Source: Amycolatopsis jiangsuensis | GTDB lineage: Bacteria; Actinomycetota; Actinomycetes; Mycobacteriales; Pseudonocardiaceae | DNA: 64,000 nt | Direction of reading: 5' to 3' | NCBI RefSeq assembly: GCF_014204865.1 | Contig: NZ_JACHMG010000001.1 | Span: 6,846,501 to 6,910,500, forward strand | Shown: piece after piece, positions 1 to 10,500 of the stretch | How the letters are laid out: every line of letters begins with the position of its first letter | Numbering within the stretch: the stretch's first letter is position 1 | The notes under the pieces: generated by a model | Told to the model about the DNA's origin: nothing | The model's input: only the letters and a program-made list of their open reading frames with translations | The model's database searches: none | Made by a program: the position numbers and the translations under genes

Positions 1-1
1 T

Positions 2-103
2 GGTCCCGGCGCCCCGCACACCGCCCGCGTCCAGCTCACCGCGACGTCGATCGCCGACCCGGCGAAGACGGCCACCGCCGGCTGCACCGCGATCGGCTTC
101 TGA
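2..103 (+). CDS. C-terminal fragment of an unidentified protein
   Basis: An open frame runs in from the left edge to a TGA at 101-103, giving about 33 residues that end in TATAGCTAIGF. The Thr/Ala-rich tail resembles a secreted or surface protein more than the prmC methyltransferase often found upstream of tsaC. There is too little to name it, and the frame could be chance because stop codons are rare in DNA this GC-rich. Confidence 0.35.
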   Translation, partial: GPGAPHTARVQLTATSIADPAKTATAGCTAIGF

Positions 104-151
104 GCCACCACGGCGGCGGCCGCCGGGCAGGCCAGGGCTAGGCTGCAGCGC

Positions 152-802
152 ATGAGTGCGGTGTACGACTGCGGCAAGCGCGAATCCCGGGCCGAAGGGC
201 TGGCCGCCGCGGCCGGCGCGGTGCGCTCGAGCCGGTTGGTGGTCCTGCCCACCGACACCGTCTACGGCATCGGTGCCGACGCGTTCGACGCGGGCGCGGT
301 GCAGGCGTTGCTGCGGGCGAAGAACCGCGGTCCGGACATGCCGGTCGGGGTGCTCGTCGGCTCCTGGTCCACTGTGGATGGCCTGGTGCTCGGCATGCCG
401 CCGCAGGCACGGGCGCTGGTGGAGGCGTTCTGGCCGGGCGACCTGTCCCTCGTGCTGCCGCACGCGCCGAGTCTGCAGTGGAATCTCGGCAACTCGCGCG
501 GCACGGTGATGCTGCGGATGCCGCTGCACCCGGTCGCGCTGGAGCTGCTGCGGGACGTGGGCCCGATGGCGGTCTCGAGTGCGAACGTGTCCGGCCGCCC
601 GCCCGCGGCCACCGCCGCGGACGCCCAGGAGCAGCTCGGCGAATCGGTCGCGGTGTACCTCGACGGCGGGTCCGTCGGCGAGGCCGTGGCTTCGTCGATT
701 GTGGACCTCACCGGCGACAGCCCGGTGGTGCTGCGCGAGGGCGCGGTCACCAGGGCGGCGATCGCCGAGGTCATCGGCGTGCCGGTCGAGTCGATCGGCT
801 GA
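152..802 (+). CDS. tsaC: L-threonylcarbamoyladenylate synthase (Sua5/YrdC/YwlC family)
   Basis: A 216-aa protein with the YrdC fold. It makes threonylcarbamoyl-AMP from threonine, bicarbonate and ATP for the t6A37 modification of ANN-decoding tRNAs. Visible family signatures are LPTDTVYGIGADAF near residues 32-45, the KNR nucleotide-binding motif near residue 57, and SSANVSG near residue 146. It lacks the extra C-terminal Sua5 domain, so it is the short form. A TAGGCT -10 box at 139-144 lies 7 nt from the ATG and no ribosome-binding site is seen, which suggests a leaderless start. It lies directly upstream of the wecA-like gene, as in mycobacteria. Confidence 0.93.
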   Translation: MSAVYDCGKRESRAEGLAAAAGAVRSSRLVVLPTDTVYGIGADAFDAGAVQALLRAKNRGPDMPVGVLVGSWSTVDGLVLGMPPQARALVEAFWPGDLSLVLPHAPSLQWNLGNSRGTVMLRMPLHPVALELLRDVGPMAVSSANVSGRPPAATAADAQEQLGESVAVYLDGGSVGEAVASSIVDLTGDSPVVLREGAVTRAAIAEVIGVPVESIG

Positions 803-862
803 GCGGGCCGGGCCGTGGCCGCCGCCCCACTGGCCCCGGTCCGGTCGCGGTAGCGTGACGCG

Positions 863-889
863 GTGACTCCGACCCCCCGGCAGATGTGA
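863..889 (+). CDS. Possible 8-codon leaderless upstream ORF before the wecA-like gene
   Basis: GTG at 863 opens an ORF encoding MTPTPRQM and a TGA, ending 7 nt before the ATG at 897. TAGCGT at 851-856 is placed 6 nt before this GTG, the spacing expected when transcription starts on the GTG itself. The next gene has no recognisable ribosome-binding site, so translational coupling is plausible. This rests on position only. Confidence 0.3.
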   Translation: MTPTPRQM

Positions 890-896
890 CGCGGTA

Positions 897-2054
897 ATGC
901 CTCCTGTGCAAGGACTTTTCCCGACCCGGGAGTATCTCCTGGTCGCACTGACCGCGACCGCGGTGACGTATCTGCTCACCGGGGTGGTGCGCAAGGTCGC
1001 GATCCGGATCGGCGCGATCGCGAACCCGCGGGCCCGCGACGTGCACGTGACGCCGATCCCGCGGATGGGCGGCGTGGGCATCTACCTCGGGCTGGCCGCG
1101 GCGATGGGACTGGCGCACCAGTTGCCCGCGCTGAGCCACGGGTTCGACGTCTCGCTCGACACGGTCGGCGTGCTGCTCGCGGCCGGCGTCATCTCGCTGA
1201 TCGGGGTGCTCGACGACCGCTTCGAGCTGGATGCCTGGACGAAGCTGGCCGGGCAGGTCATGTGCGCCGGGATCCTGGTCCTGTTCGGCGTGCAGTGGGT
1301 GACCTTCTGGGTGCCGTGGGGCGGGGCCGACGGTTCCCTCGGCTCGGTGCTGGTGCTGGACCGCAACCAGGGTGCGCTGCTGACCGTGCTGATGGTCGTG
1401 GTGATGGTCAACGCGATGAACTTCGTGGACGGGCTCGACGGGCTGGCCGGCGGCCTCGGGTTCATCGCCGCCTCGGCCACCTGCGTGTTCTCCCTCGGCC
1501 TGCTCGGCAACTCCGGTGGCGACTTCGGCAGCTACCCGCCCGCGCTGATCGCGGCCACGCTCGCCGGCGCGTGTCTGGGCTTCCTGCCCTACAACTTCCA
1601 ACCGGCCAGAATCTTCATGGGCGACTCCGGGTCCATGATGATCGGGCTGGTGCTGGCCGCGGCCACCATCTCCGCGAGCGGCCGGGTCAGCTACACGCGG
1701 TTCTCCGCTTCGGACGCGCTGGCCCTGCTCTCCCCGCTGGTGGTCGTGATCGCGGTGTTGTTCGTGCCGGTGCTGGACCTGGTGATGGCGGTGATCCGGC
1801 GGACCAGGCGAGGGCAGAGCCCGTTCGCCGCGGACAAGATGCACCTGCACCACCGGCTGCTGGAGATCGGCCATTCGCAGCGTCGCGCGGTGCTGCTGAT
1901 CTATTTGTGGGCGGGCATCCTCGCCTTCGGCGCGGTGTCGGTGACGTTGTTCGACAGCCCGGCAGTGTTCTGGTCGATCGGTGTCGCGCTGGTGGCGGCG
2001 GTGCTGGTGTCCCTGGTCCCGCGGCTGCGCGCGCGGCACCGCCCCGGAGGCTGA
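897..2054 (+). CDS. wecA: MraY/WecA-family undecaprenyl-phosphate N-acetylglucosaminyl 1-phosphate transferase
   Basis: A 385-aa polytopic membrane protein of about 10-11 helices that transfers a UDP-sugar phosphate to a polyprenyl phosphate; the mycobacterial orthologue (Rfe/WecA) starts arabinogalactan linker synthesis. Catalytic-family motifs are present: PRMGGVGIYLG near residue 57, DDRFELDAW near 106, NFVDGLDGLAGG near 175, FMGDSGSMMIG near 240 and the HLHHRL histidine cluster near 316. The His-rich cytosolic loop favours WecA/TagO over MraY. ATG at 897 was chosen; GTG at 906 is an alternative. Neither has a clear ribosome-binding site, and an 8-codon ORF ends just upstream. Confidence 0.92.
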   Translation: MPPVQGLFPTREYLLVALTATAVTYLLTGVVRKVAIRIGAIANPRARDVHVTPIPRMGGVGIYLGLAAAMGLAHQLPALSHGFDVSLDTVGVLLAAGVISLIGVLDDRFELDAWTKLAGQVMCAGILVLFGVQWVTFWVPWGGADGSLGSVLVLDRNQGALLTVLMVVVMVNAMNFVDGLDGLAGGLGFIAASATCVFSLGLLGNSGGDFGSYPPALIAATLAGACLGFLPYNFQPARIFMGDSGSMMIGLVLAAATISASGRVSYTRFSASDALALLSPLVVVIAVLFVPVLDLVMAVIRRTRRGQSPFAADKMHLHHRLLEIGHSQRRAVLLIYLWAGILAFGAVSVTLFDSPAVFWSIGVALVAAVLVSLVPRLRARHRPGG

Positions 2055-2102
2055 TCCCGGCTGCGGCTACACTGGCGGGTCGAACCGAGCAGGGAGCCAG
2101 GT

Positions 2103-2543
2103 GTGAGCGAGACCGAGACCGAGAACCCGCATGCCGCCGTCGTGCAGAAGGCGGCCCGCGCGATGACCCGGGCCTCGCTGCTGGTGACCCCGCCCGTGGT
2201 GCTGGTCTGCATCGTGGTGTTCGCCATCGTCTTCGGGCAGGCCGGTTTCCTCGGCTCCCTCGTGGGCGGCGCGCTGGCGCTGCTCGCGTCCCTGTCCACC
2301 CTGGGCATGATGCGGTTCAGCGCCGGGCAGGACCCGATGTTCGTGATGGTCATCGCGCTCGGTGGGTACGTGGTGAAGGTGGTCCTGCTGTTCGCCGCGC
2401 TGACCCTGCTCAAGGGCGTCACCGCCCTGCACCCGCTCTCCCTCGGCATCACGATGATCGTGGCGATCCTGGTGGCCGCCGCGGTTGAGTTCGCGGCCTT
2501 CCGGAAGACGAAGATCCCGGCCATCATCCCCGCCGGAAGCTGA
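2103..2543 (+). CDS. atpI: AtpI-like membrane protein preceding the ATP synthase operon
   Basis: A 146-aa protein with about four predicted membrane helices (residues about 30-50, 55-75, 85-110 and 115-135) and a charged N-terminus. Its position immediately before the atp operon matches Rv1303-type proteins, thought to act as assembly factors for the c-ring or as accessory cation proteins. An AGGGAG ribosome-binding site lies 6 nt before GTG 2103, and TACACT at about 2068 is a candidate -10 box. Assignment rests on size, topology and context rather than a catalytic motif. Confidence 0.75.
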   Translation: MSETETENPHAAVVQKAARAMTRASLLVTPPVVLVCIVVFAIVFGQAGFLGSLVGGALALLASLSTLGMMRFSAGQDPMFVMVIALGGYVVKVVLLFAALTLLKGVTALHPLSLGITMIVAILVAAAVEFAAFRKTKIPAIIPAGS

Positions 2544-2936
2544 TCTTCGCGCCCGGTTCGAGACGGTGGTCCCTGCCGGACCCGGGACCTAGGTCCTCGG
2601 CCGTTCGGCTGGTAAGGAGTACGCCTGTACGGCACCGATTGACCTGCTGGTATGGTCCGCTTCATGGGTGGCGGCCTCGGCCGCGCACTCCCTCGACGAA
2701 ACCGCGATCAGCAGTGTGGCGACCGACTGGTTCTCCTCGTCCCGCCGCTGGTCCGAAGTAGACCGCAGGGCAGTGTTCACGCGAGACATCCCCGGTGTGC
2801 GGAGCGGCATCATGGGTTCCGCGCGCAGTGGGTAAGCCGCCTCCGACGTCCCGAAACCTATCGGGTACGTTTAGTCCAGATCGTGACGATTCCCCCGGCG
2901 GAGTGAACGCCGGCCGGGAGAACCGGAAGGAGCGCA
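2544..2936. other. Intergenic region upstream of the atp operon
   Basis: 393 nt between atpI and atpB with no convincing gene. Short frames here show no recognisable protein. The AT-richest stretch, TACGTTTAGT at 2866-2875, lies about 60 nt before atpB and is a possible -10 region, but no good -35 accompanies it. It probably carries the main atp promoter and a regulated leader. Confidence 0.4.
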
Positions 2937-3737
2937 GTGGGCGCGCTGGTACTGGCCGAGGGCGGGACATTCACTCCCCCCGGCGCCGAGGCCTTTGAAC
3001 TGCCACCCCTCTTCGGGTCGGGCTATTGGGGCGAGTTCACCAAGCCGATGCTGCTTGCCATCATCGCGGTGGTGCTCATCCTGGGCTACTTCCTGGTGGC
3101 TTCGCGCAAGCTCAAGGTCGTGCCGACCAAGGGCCAGTTCATCGCCGAATCCCTTTACGACTTCAGCCGCAACAGCATCACGCGGGACCAGATCGGCGCG
3201 AAGGAATTCAAGCCGTACATCCCGCTGGTGCTCGCGCTGTTCACCTTCTGCCTGGTGAACAACCTGTTCGGGATCATCCCGTTCTTCCAGTTCCCGACTC
3301 TGGCGCGGATCGGTTTCCCGCTCGCCATGTCGCTGCTGGTGGTCTACCCGGTGTACCACTTCGTGGGCATCCGCAAGCACGGGCTCGGTGGCTACCTGAA
3401 GAAGGAGCTCGCCCCCGCGGGCGTGCCCGGTTTCGTGCTGCCGCTCTACAGCCTCATCGAGTTCGCGACCAAGTTCTTCATCACGCCGCTCACCCTCGCC
3501 ATCCGGGTGTTTGCCGCGATGTTCGCCGGGCACCTCATCATCGTGGTGTTCACCCTCGGCGGGTCGTTCCTGCTCACCGAGACCTCGAGCTGGGCGCTGA
3601 AGCCGGTTTCGCTGGTCGCCTGGATCATGGCCATCCTGATGACCTTCCTCGAGGCCTTCATCCAGATCCTGCAGGCCTACATCTTCGCCCTGCTCTCCGC
3701 GGGGTACATCGGTGCCGCGCTGTCCGCGGAGCACTGA
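2937..3737 (+). CDS. atpB: ATP synthase Fo subunit a
   Basis: A 266-aa membrane subunit forming the two proton half-channels against the c-ring. The essential stator arginine is R190 in LAIRVFAAMFAGH, followed by the C-terminal helical hairpin that ends ILQAYIFALLSAGYIG. The first about 35 residues are extracytoplasmic and Pro/Glu-rich, as in actinobacterial a-subunits. GTG 2937 was chosen because GGAAGGAG at 2925-2932 sits 4 nt upstream. It is the first gene of an eight-gene ATP synthase operon. Confidence 0.97.
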   Translation: MGALVLAEGGTFTPPGAEAFELPPLFGSGYWGEFTKPMLLAIIAVVLILGYFLVASRKLKVVPTKGQFIAESLYDFSRNSITRDQIGAKEFKPYIPLVLALFTFCLVNNLFGIIPFFQFPTLARIGFPLAMSLLVVYPVYHFVGIRKHGLGGYLKKELAPAGVPGFVLPLYSLIEFATKFFITPLTLAIRVFAAMFAGHLIIVVFTLGGSFLLTETSSWALKPVSLVAWIMAILMTFLEAFIQILQAYIFALLSAGYIGAALSAEH

Positions 3738-3794
3738 GAAAACCACAAGCCCCGATCCGCGTGAGTGCGCGGACCGAAGTGAAGGGAAACGCAC

Positions 3795-4049
3795 GTGAGC
3801 AACATCCTCCTCGCCCAGGCCGCCGAGCCCGCCAACATCAACGCCGGCCTGGCCGCCATCGGCTACGGCCTGGGCGCGATCGGCCCGGGCATCGGCGTGG
3901 GCCTGATCTTCGCCGCGGTCATCAACGGCACCGCCCGTCAGCCGGAGGCGCAGGGCAAGCTGCAGGGCATCGGCTTCTCCACCTTCGTGCTCACCGAGGT
4001 GCTCGCCCTGATCGGTATCGTCATCTACTTCATCGCCTCCGCGGCCTGA
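3795..4049 (+). CDS. atpE: ATP synthase Fo subunit c
   Basis: An 84-aa hairpin proteolipid. Helix 1 holds the [13 protein letters not shown] glycine motif near residues 27-36, the polar loop is RQPE at 48-51, and the proton-carrying carboxylate is E68 in [12 protein letters not shown]68 with the neighbouring aromatic/aliphatic residues corresponds to the bedaquiline-binding region in mycobacteria. GTG start with an AAGGG-type ribosome-binding site. Lies 57 nt after atpB. Confidence 0.97.
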   Translation: MSNILLAQAAEPANINAGLAAIGYGLGAIGPGIGVGLIFAAVINGTARQPEAQGKLQGIGFSTFVLTEVLALIGIVIYFIASAA

Positions 4050-4078
4050 GTCAACCGCTCTCGCTTTAAGGAGACGCT

Positions 4079-4636
4079 GTGCTGAAGACCGAAGTGGTGC
4101 TGGCGGCCGAAGAGCACGCCAACCCGATCCTTCCGGACCTTCCGGAGCTGATCCTCGGCATCGTCGCCTTCCTGATCCTGCTGTTCATTCTCAAGAAGTA
4201 CGTCGTGCCTCGGTTCGAGACGATGTACGAGGAGCGGGCGCAGAAGATCGAAGGCGGCATCGAGCGGGCCGAGAAGGCCCAGGCCGAGGCCGAGTCCGCG
4301 CTGGCCGAGTACAAGGCCCAGCTGGCCGACGCCCGGTCCGAGGCCGCGAAGATCCGGGACGACGCGCGGCTCGAGGCCGAGCAGATCAAGGCGGAACTGC
4401 GCTCGGACGCCGAGGCCGAGGCCCAGCGGATCGTCGCGCAGGGCCAGGCCCAGCTGCAGGCCCAGAAGGCGCAGATCGTGGCCGAGCTGCGGGCCGACCT
4501 CGGCCGCAACGCGGTGGAGCTGGCCGGTCGCATCGTCGGCGAATCGCTCGAGGACGAGGCGCGCCGCCGCGGCACGGTCGACCGGTTCCTCTCGGAACTC
4601 GAAACGACCGGTGCCGGTCGCGGAGCGGGAAAGTAG
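4079..4636 (+). CDS. atpF: ATP synthase Fo subunit b
   Basis: A 185-aa peripheral stalk subunit: one membrane helix at about residues 22-40, then a long Glu/Lys/Ala-rich coiled coil (residues about 50-150) that dimerises and contacts delta. GTG 4079 follows AAGGAG at 4068-4073. Unlike mycobacteria, where a second b-like segment is fused to delta, b and delta are separate genes here. Confidence 0.96.
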   Translation: MLKTEVVLAAEEHANPILPDLPELILGIVAFLILLFILKKYVVPRFETMYEERAQKIEGGIERAEKAQAEAESALAEYKAQLADARSEAAKIRDDARLEAEQIKAELRSDAEAEAQRIVAQGQAQLQAQKAQIVAELRADLGRNAVELAGRIVGESLEDEARRRGTVDRFLSELETTGAGRGAGK

Positions 4637-4643
4637 ACCACAG

Positions 4644-5468
4644 ATGACGCTGCATGCTGCGAGCCGGGAAGCGCTCGACCTCGCCGAGAACCGTCTCGGC
4701 GAGGTACTTGCCGACGCGGGGGCCGACCCCTCGGCGGTCGGGGACGAGCTGCTCTCGGTCGTCGACCTCCTGGACCGCGAAATCGGCCTGCGCCGCGCGG
4801 TCGGTGACCCTTCGGTGGACCCGGAGAGCCGCCGGGGCCTGGTCCGCCGGCTGTTCGAAGGCAAGCTGAGCGAACCGGCCCTGCAGGTGCTCGACACCGT
4901 GGCGGGCAGCCGCTGGTCCAGTCCCCGCCAGCTGGTGGACGGGCTCGAGTTCCTCGGTCGCTCGGCGCTGCTCACCGCGGCCGGGAAGGCCGGGTCGATC
5001 GAGACCGTCGAATCCCAGCTGTTCCAGGTCGCGCGGATCGTCGCGGGCTCCCCGGAGCTCGATGCCGCGCTGTCCGACCTGACCGCTCCCGCCGATGCGA
5101 AGCGGACGCTGGTGCGCGGGCTGTTCGCGGACAAGGTCGACGTGGTCACCGAAACCCTGGTCGAGCAGGTCGTGCGCCGGGCGAAGGGCCGCGGCGTCGG
5201 CTCCGGGCTCGACACGCTGGTCGCACTCGCCGCGCAGCGGCGGGAACGCTCGGTCGCGTACGTGACCAGTGCCAACGAGCTCAGCGATGACCAGCGGGAC
5301 CGGCTTTCGGCCAAGCTCGACGGGATCTACGGGCGGCCGATCGCACTGCACGTCGAGATCGATCCGGCACTCGGCGGCGGGCTCGTCGTCCGGGTCGGGG
5401 ACGAGGTCATCGACGGCAGCACGTCCGGTCAGCTGGCGGCACTGCGCCGCACGCTGGCCCGGTCCTGA
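4644..5468 (+). CDS. atpH: ATP synthase F1 subunit delta
   Basis: About 274 aa, longer than the about 180 aa of proteobacterial delta but normal for actinobacteria. It joins the peripheral stalk to the top of F1. The C-terminal segment GGGLVVRVGDEVIDGS is the typical delta signature. ATG 4644, 7 nt after the atpF stop, is preferred over GTG 4611, which would overlap atpF by 26 nt. Confidence 0.95.
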   Translation: MTLHAASREALDLAENRLGEVLADAGADPSAVGDELLSVVDLLDREIGLRRAVGDPSVDPESRRGLVRRLFEGKLSEPALQVLDTVAGSRWSSPRQLVDGLEFLGRSALLTAAGKAGSIETVESQLFQVARIVAGSPELDAALSDLTAPADAKRTLVRGLFADKVDVVTETLVEQVVRRAKGRGVGSGLDTLVALAAQRRERSVAYVTSANELSDDQRDRLSAKLDGIYGRPIALHVEIDPALGGGLVVRVGDEVIDGSTSGQLAALRRTLARS

Positions 5469-5532
5469 AGCCGCGCCCGTCGGCACACCAGACTTTGCAC
5501 ACTGACGAAACAGAAGCGAGAGCGGGAACGAA

Positions 5533-7170
5533 ATGGCGGAGCTGACGATCTCCTCGGACGAGATCGCCCACGCGATCGAGAACTACGTCTCGAGTTACGC
5601 CCCCTCAGTGGAGCGGGAAGAGGTCGGTGTCGTCGCCGACGCCGGTGACGGTATCGCCCACGTCGAGGGGCTGCCCTCGGCCATGGCCAACGAGCTGCTC
5701 GAGTTCCCGGGCGGCGTGCTGGGCGTGGCGCTGAACCTGGACGCGCGCGAGATCGGTGCGGCCATCCTCGGTGACTTCGACGGCATCGAAGAGGGCCAGC
5801 AGGTCAAGCGCACCGGCCAGGTGCTGTCCGTCCCGGTCGGCGACGGCTACCTCGGCCGGGTCGTCAACCCGCTCGGCCAGGCCATCGACGGTCTCGGCGA
5901 GATCGAGACCAGCGGCCGCCGCGCGCTGGAGCTCAAAGCCGCCTCGGTGGTCGAGCGCCAGCCGGTGGCCGAGCCGATGCAGACCGGCATCACCGCGATC
6001 GACGCGATGACCCCGATCGGCCGCGGCCAGCGCCAGCTGATCATCGGCGACCGCAAGACCGGCAAGACCGCGGTCGCGGTGGACACGATCATCAACCAGA
6101 AGGCCAACTGGGAGACCGGCGACCCGCAGAAGCAGGTCCGCTGCATCTACGTCGCGGTCGGCCAGAAGGGCTCCACGATCGCCTCGGTGAAGACGGCGCT
6201 CGAGGACGCGGGCGCGATGGAGTACACCACCATCGTCGCCGCCCCGGCGTCCGACTCGGCCGGCTTCAAGTGGATCGCCCCCTACACCGGCTCGGCCATC
6301 GGCCAGCACTGGATGTACGAGGGCAAGCACGTGCTGATCGTGTTCGACGACCTGACCAAGCAGGCCGACGCCTACCGTGCGATCTCGCTGCTGCTGCGCC
6401 GCCCGCCGGGCCGCGAGGCGTTCCCCGGCGACGTCTTCTACTTGCACTCCCGCCTGCTCGAGCGCTGCGCGAAGCTGTCCGACGAGCTGGGTGCCGGTTC
6501 GCTGACCGGGCTGCCGATCATCGAGACCAAGGCCAACGACGTCTCGGCCTACATCCCGACGAACGTCATCTCGATCACCGACGGTCAGTGCTTCTTCCAG
6601 TCCGACCTGTTCAACGCCGGCCAGCGTCCGGCCATCGACGTGGGTATCTCGGTCTCCCGCGTGGGTGGTGCCGCGCAGGTGAAGGCGCTGAAGGACGTGT
6701 CCGGTTCGCTCCGGATCGACCTGTCGCAGTACCGCGAGCTGGAGTCCTTCGCCGCGTTCGCCTCCGACCTCGACGACGCGTCGAAGGCACAGCTGGAGCG
6801 CGGTGTCCGGTTGTACGAGGTGCTCAAGCAGCCGCAGTACTCGCCGGTCCCGGTCGAGGAGCAGGTCGCCACGGTGTTCCTGGGCACCAACGGGCACTTC
6901 GACTCGGTGCCGACCGAGGACGTGCGCCGGTTCAGCCTGGAGTTCCTGGACTCCGCCCGGCGCAAGCACGCCGAGCTGCTCGGTGCGATCCGGGAAACCG
7001 GCAAGTTCTCGCCGGAGAACCGCGAGGCGCTGGTGGCCGCGCTGCAGGAGTTCAAGAAGGAGTTCACCACCTCCGAGGGCAAGCCGCTGGCCGAGTCCTC
7101 GGACGCGATGGACGCCGACAAGGTCGGGCAGGAGACCGTCAAGGTCAACAAGCCCGCTCCGAAGAAGTGA
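5533..7170 (+). CDS. atpA: ATP synthase F1 subunit alpha
   Basis: A 545-aa subunit with an N-terminal beta barrel, a nucleotide-binding core and a C-terminal helical bundle. Walker A GDRKTGKT is at about 172-179 and the non-catalytic-site signature [14 protein letters not shown] is near 374. A Lys/Glu-rich C-terminal extension of about 35 residues resembles the extension linked to suppression of ATP hydrolysis in mycobacterial alpha; that function is inferred only. Confidence 0.98.
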   Translation: MAELTISSDEIAHAIENYVSSYAPSVEREEVGVVADAGDGIAHVEGLPSAMANELLEFPGGVLGVALNLDAREIGAAILGDFDGIEEGQQVKRTGQVLSVPVGDGYLGRVVNPLGQAIDGLGEIETSGRRALELKAASVVERQPVAEPMQTGITAIDAMTPIGRGQRQLIIGDRKTGKTAVAVDTIINQKANWETGDPQKQVRCIYVAVGQKGSTIASVKTALEDAGAMEYTTIVAAPASDSAGFKWIAPYTGSAIGQHWMYEGKHVLIVFDDLTKQADAYRAISLLLRRPPGREAFPGDVFYLHSRLLERCAKLSDELGAGSLTGLPIIETKANDVSAYIPTNVISITDGQCFFQSDLFNAGQRPAIDVGISVSRVGGAAQVKALKDVSGSLRIDLSQYRELESFAAFASDLDDASKAQLERGVRLYEVLKQPQYSPVPVEEQVATVFLGTNGHFDSVPTEDVRRFSLEFLDSARRKHAELLGAIRETGKFSPENREALVAALQEFKKEFTTSEGKPLAESSDAMDADKVGQETVKVNKPAPKK

Positions 7171-7181
7171 GCTGGTAGCCC

Positions 7182-9541
<2,360 letters not shown>

Positions 9542-9551
9542 GGACCGGGGG

Positions 9552-9593
9552 ACGGCGGGGCGGATGTCCATTGTGGACTGATGGCCCCGCCGT
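9552..9593 (+). terminator. Long hairpin between atpD and atpC (attenuator, terminator or processing site)
   Basis: A perfect 10-bp stem pairs ACGGCGGGGC (9552-9561) with GCCCCGCCGT (9584-9593). Inside the loop is a second small stem, GTCCA-ttg-TGGAC (9566-9578). No T-run follows, so strong Rho-independent termination is uncertain. Position inside the operon suggests differential expression of atpC. Confidence 0.5.
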
Positions 9594-9655
9594 TCTGGTA
9601 ACCGAAGCCGGACCTATTACACTCGGTGGTGACCCCCCGAGCGAAGGAGTGCTAC

Positions 9656-10021
9656 GTGGCTGAGATGTCCGTGGAGCTGGTGGCCGTCGAGCGCCGGCTC
9701 TGGTCGGGTACCGCCACCTTCGTGGTGGCACAGACCACCGAGGGCGAGATCGGACTCATGCCGGGCCACGAGCCGGTGCTCGGTCAGCTGGTCGAGGGTG
9801 GCGTGGTGAAGGTGACCACGACCGACGGCGAGGTGCTCACCGCGGCCGTGCACGGCGGTTTCCTGTCCGTCACCGCCACCGGGGTGAGCGTGCTCGCGGA
9901 GAGCGCGGAGCTGTCCGACGAGATCGACGTGGCCGCCGCGCAGGAGGCACTGTCCACCGGTGACGAGGCGGAGCGGACGAGGGCCACGGCCCAGCTCCGC
10001 GCGGCCGGGCAATCGGTCTGA
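9656..10021 (+). CDS. atpC: ATP synthase F1 subunit epsilon
   Basis: A 121-aa subunit with an N-terminal beta sandwich ([20 protein letters not shown]) and a short C-terminal helical segment, the size of the mycobacterial subunit. GTG 9656 is chosen because GAAGGAG at 9643-9649 lies 6 nt upstream; the longer frame from 9626 adds an unsupported 10 residues. A TACACT box at 9618-9623 and the hairpin at 9552-9593 suggest it can be transcribed separately from atpD. Confidence 0.95.
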   Translation: MAEMSVELVAVERRLWSGTATFVVAQTTEGEIGLMPGHEPVLGQLVEGGVVKVTTTDGEVLTAAVHGGFLSVTATGVSVLAESAELSDEIDVAAAQEALSTGDEAERTRATAQLRAAGQSV

Positions 10022-10048
10022 CCGGGCGACGCGAGCGGAGGCCGGGCC

Positions 10049-10483
10049 GTGGAGATCGCCATCGTGGTGCTGATTCTCCTGGTCGCGGCTGCGCTCGTGG
10101 TCGGCTGGTATCTCCAGCGGTGGGTCCGGATGCGTCGTGGTGGCGGCGTGAGCGTCGCGTTGCGCTGGCGTCCGGATCATCCGCGGGCCAGCTGGCATCT
10201 GGGTCTCGGCCGGTACGAGGGCGAAGAGTTCGTCTGGTACCGCGTGTGGAGCCTGCGCACCGGCCCGGACCGGGTGTTCCAGCGGGAGAGCATGCAGATC
10301 GCCGACCGGCGGGACCCCTCCGGTTCGGAGGCCTACGCCGTGCCCGAAGGATCGACCGTCCTGCGCTGTGAGTCGCCCACGCAGGAGGCGATCGAGATCG
10401 CGATGGGTCCCGGTGCGCTCACCGGCTTCCTGTCCTGGCTGGAGTCCGCCCCGCCGGGGCGTCGGCTGCCGCACGCCTCCTGA
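10049..10483 (+). CDS. DUF2550 family membrane-anchored protein
   Basis: 144 aa with one N-terminal membrane helix (residues about 4-24) and a soluble domain containing HLGLGRYEGEEFVWYRVWSL. This family follows atpC in many actinobacteria (Rv1312 type). Function is unknown. GGAGG lies 8 nt before GTG 10049, so it is likely co-transcribed with atpC. Confidence 0.85.
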   Translation: MEIAIVVLILLVAAALVVGWYLQRWVRMRRGGGVSVALRWRPDHPRASWHLGLGRYEGEEFVWYRVWSLRTGPDRVFQRESMQIADRRDPSGSEAYAVPEGSTVLRCESPTQEAIEIAMGPGALTGFLSWLESAPPGRRLPHAS

Positions 10484-10500
10484 GCCGCGGGGGTACCGGC

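Noticed and set aside
2652..2906. An 84-codon plus-strand frame in the atp leader
   Set aside because: No ribosome-binding site, Arg-rich shadow composition, and no recognisable family.
4611..4643. Upstream GTG start for atpH
   Set aside because: It lies inside atpF; ATG 4644 gives the conserved N-terminus without overlap.
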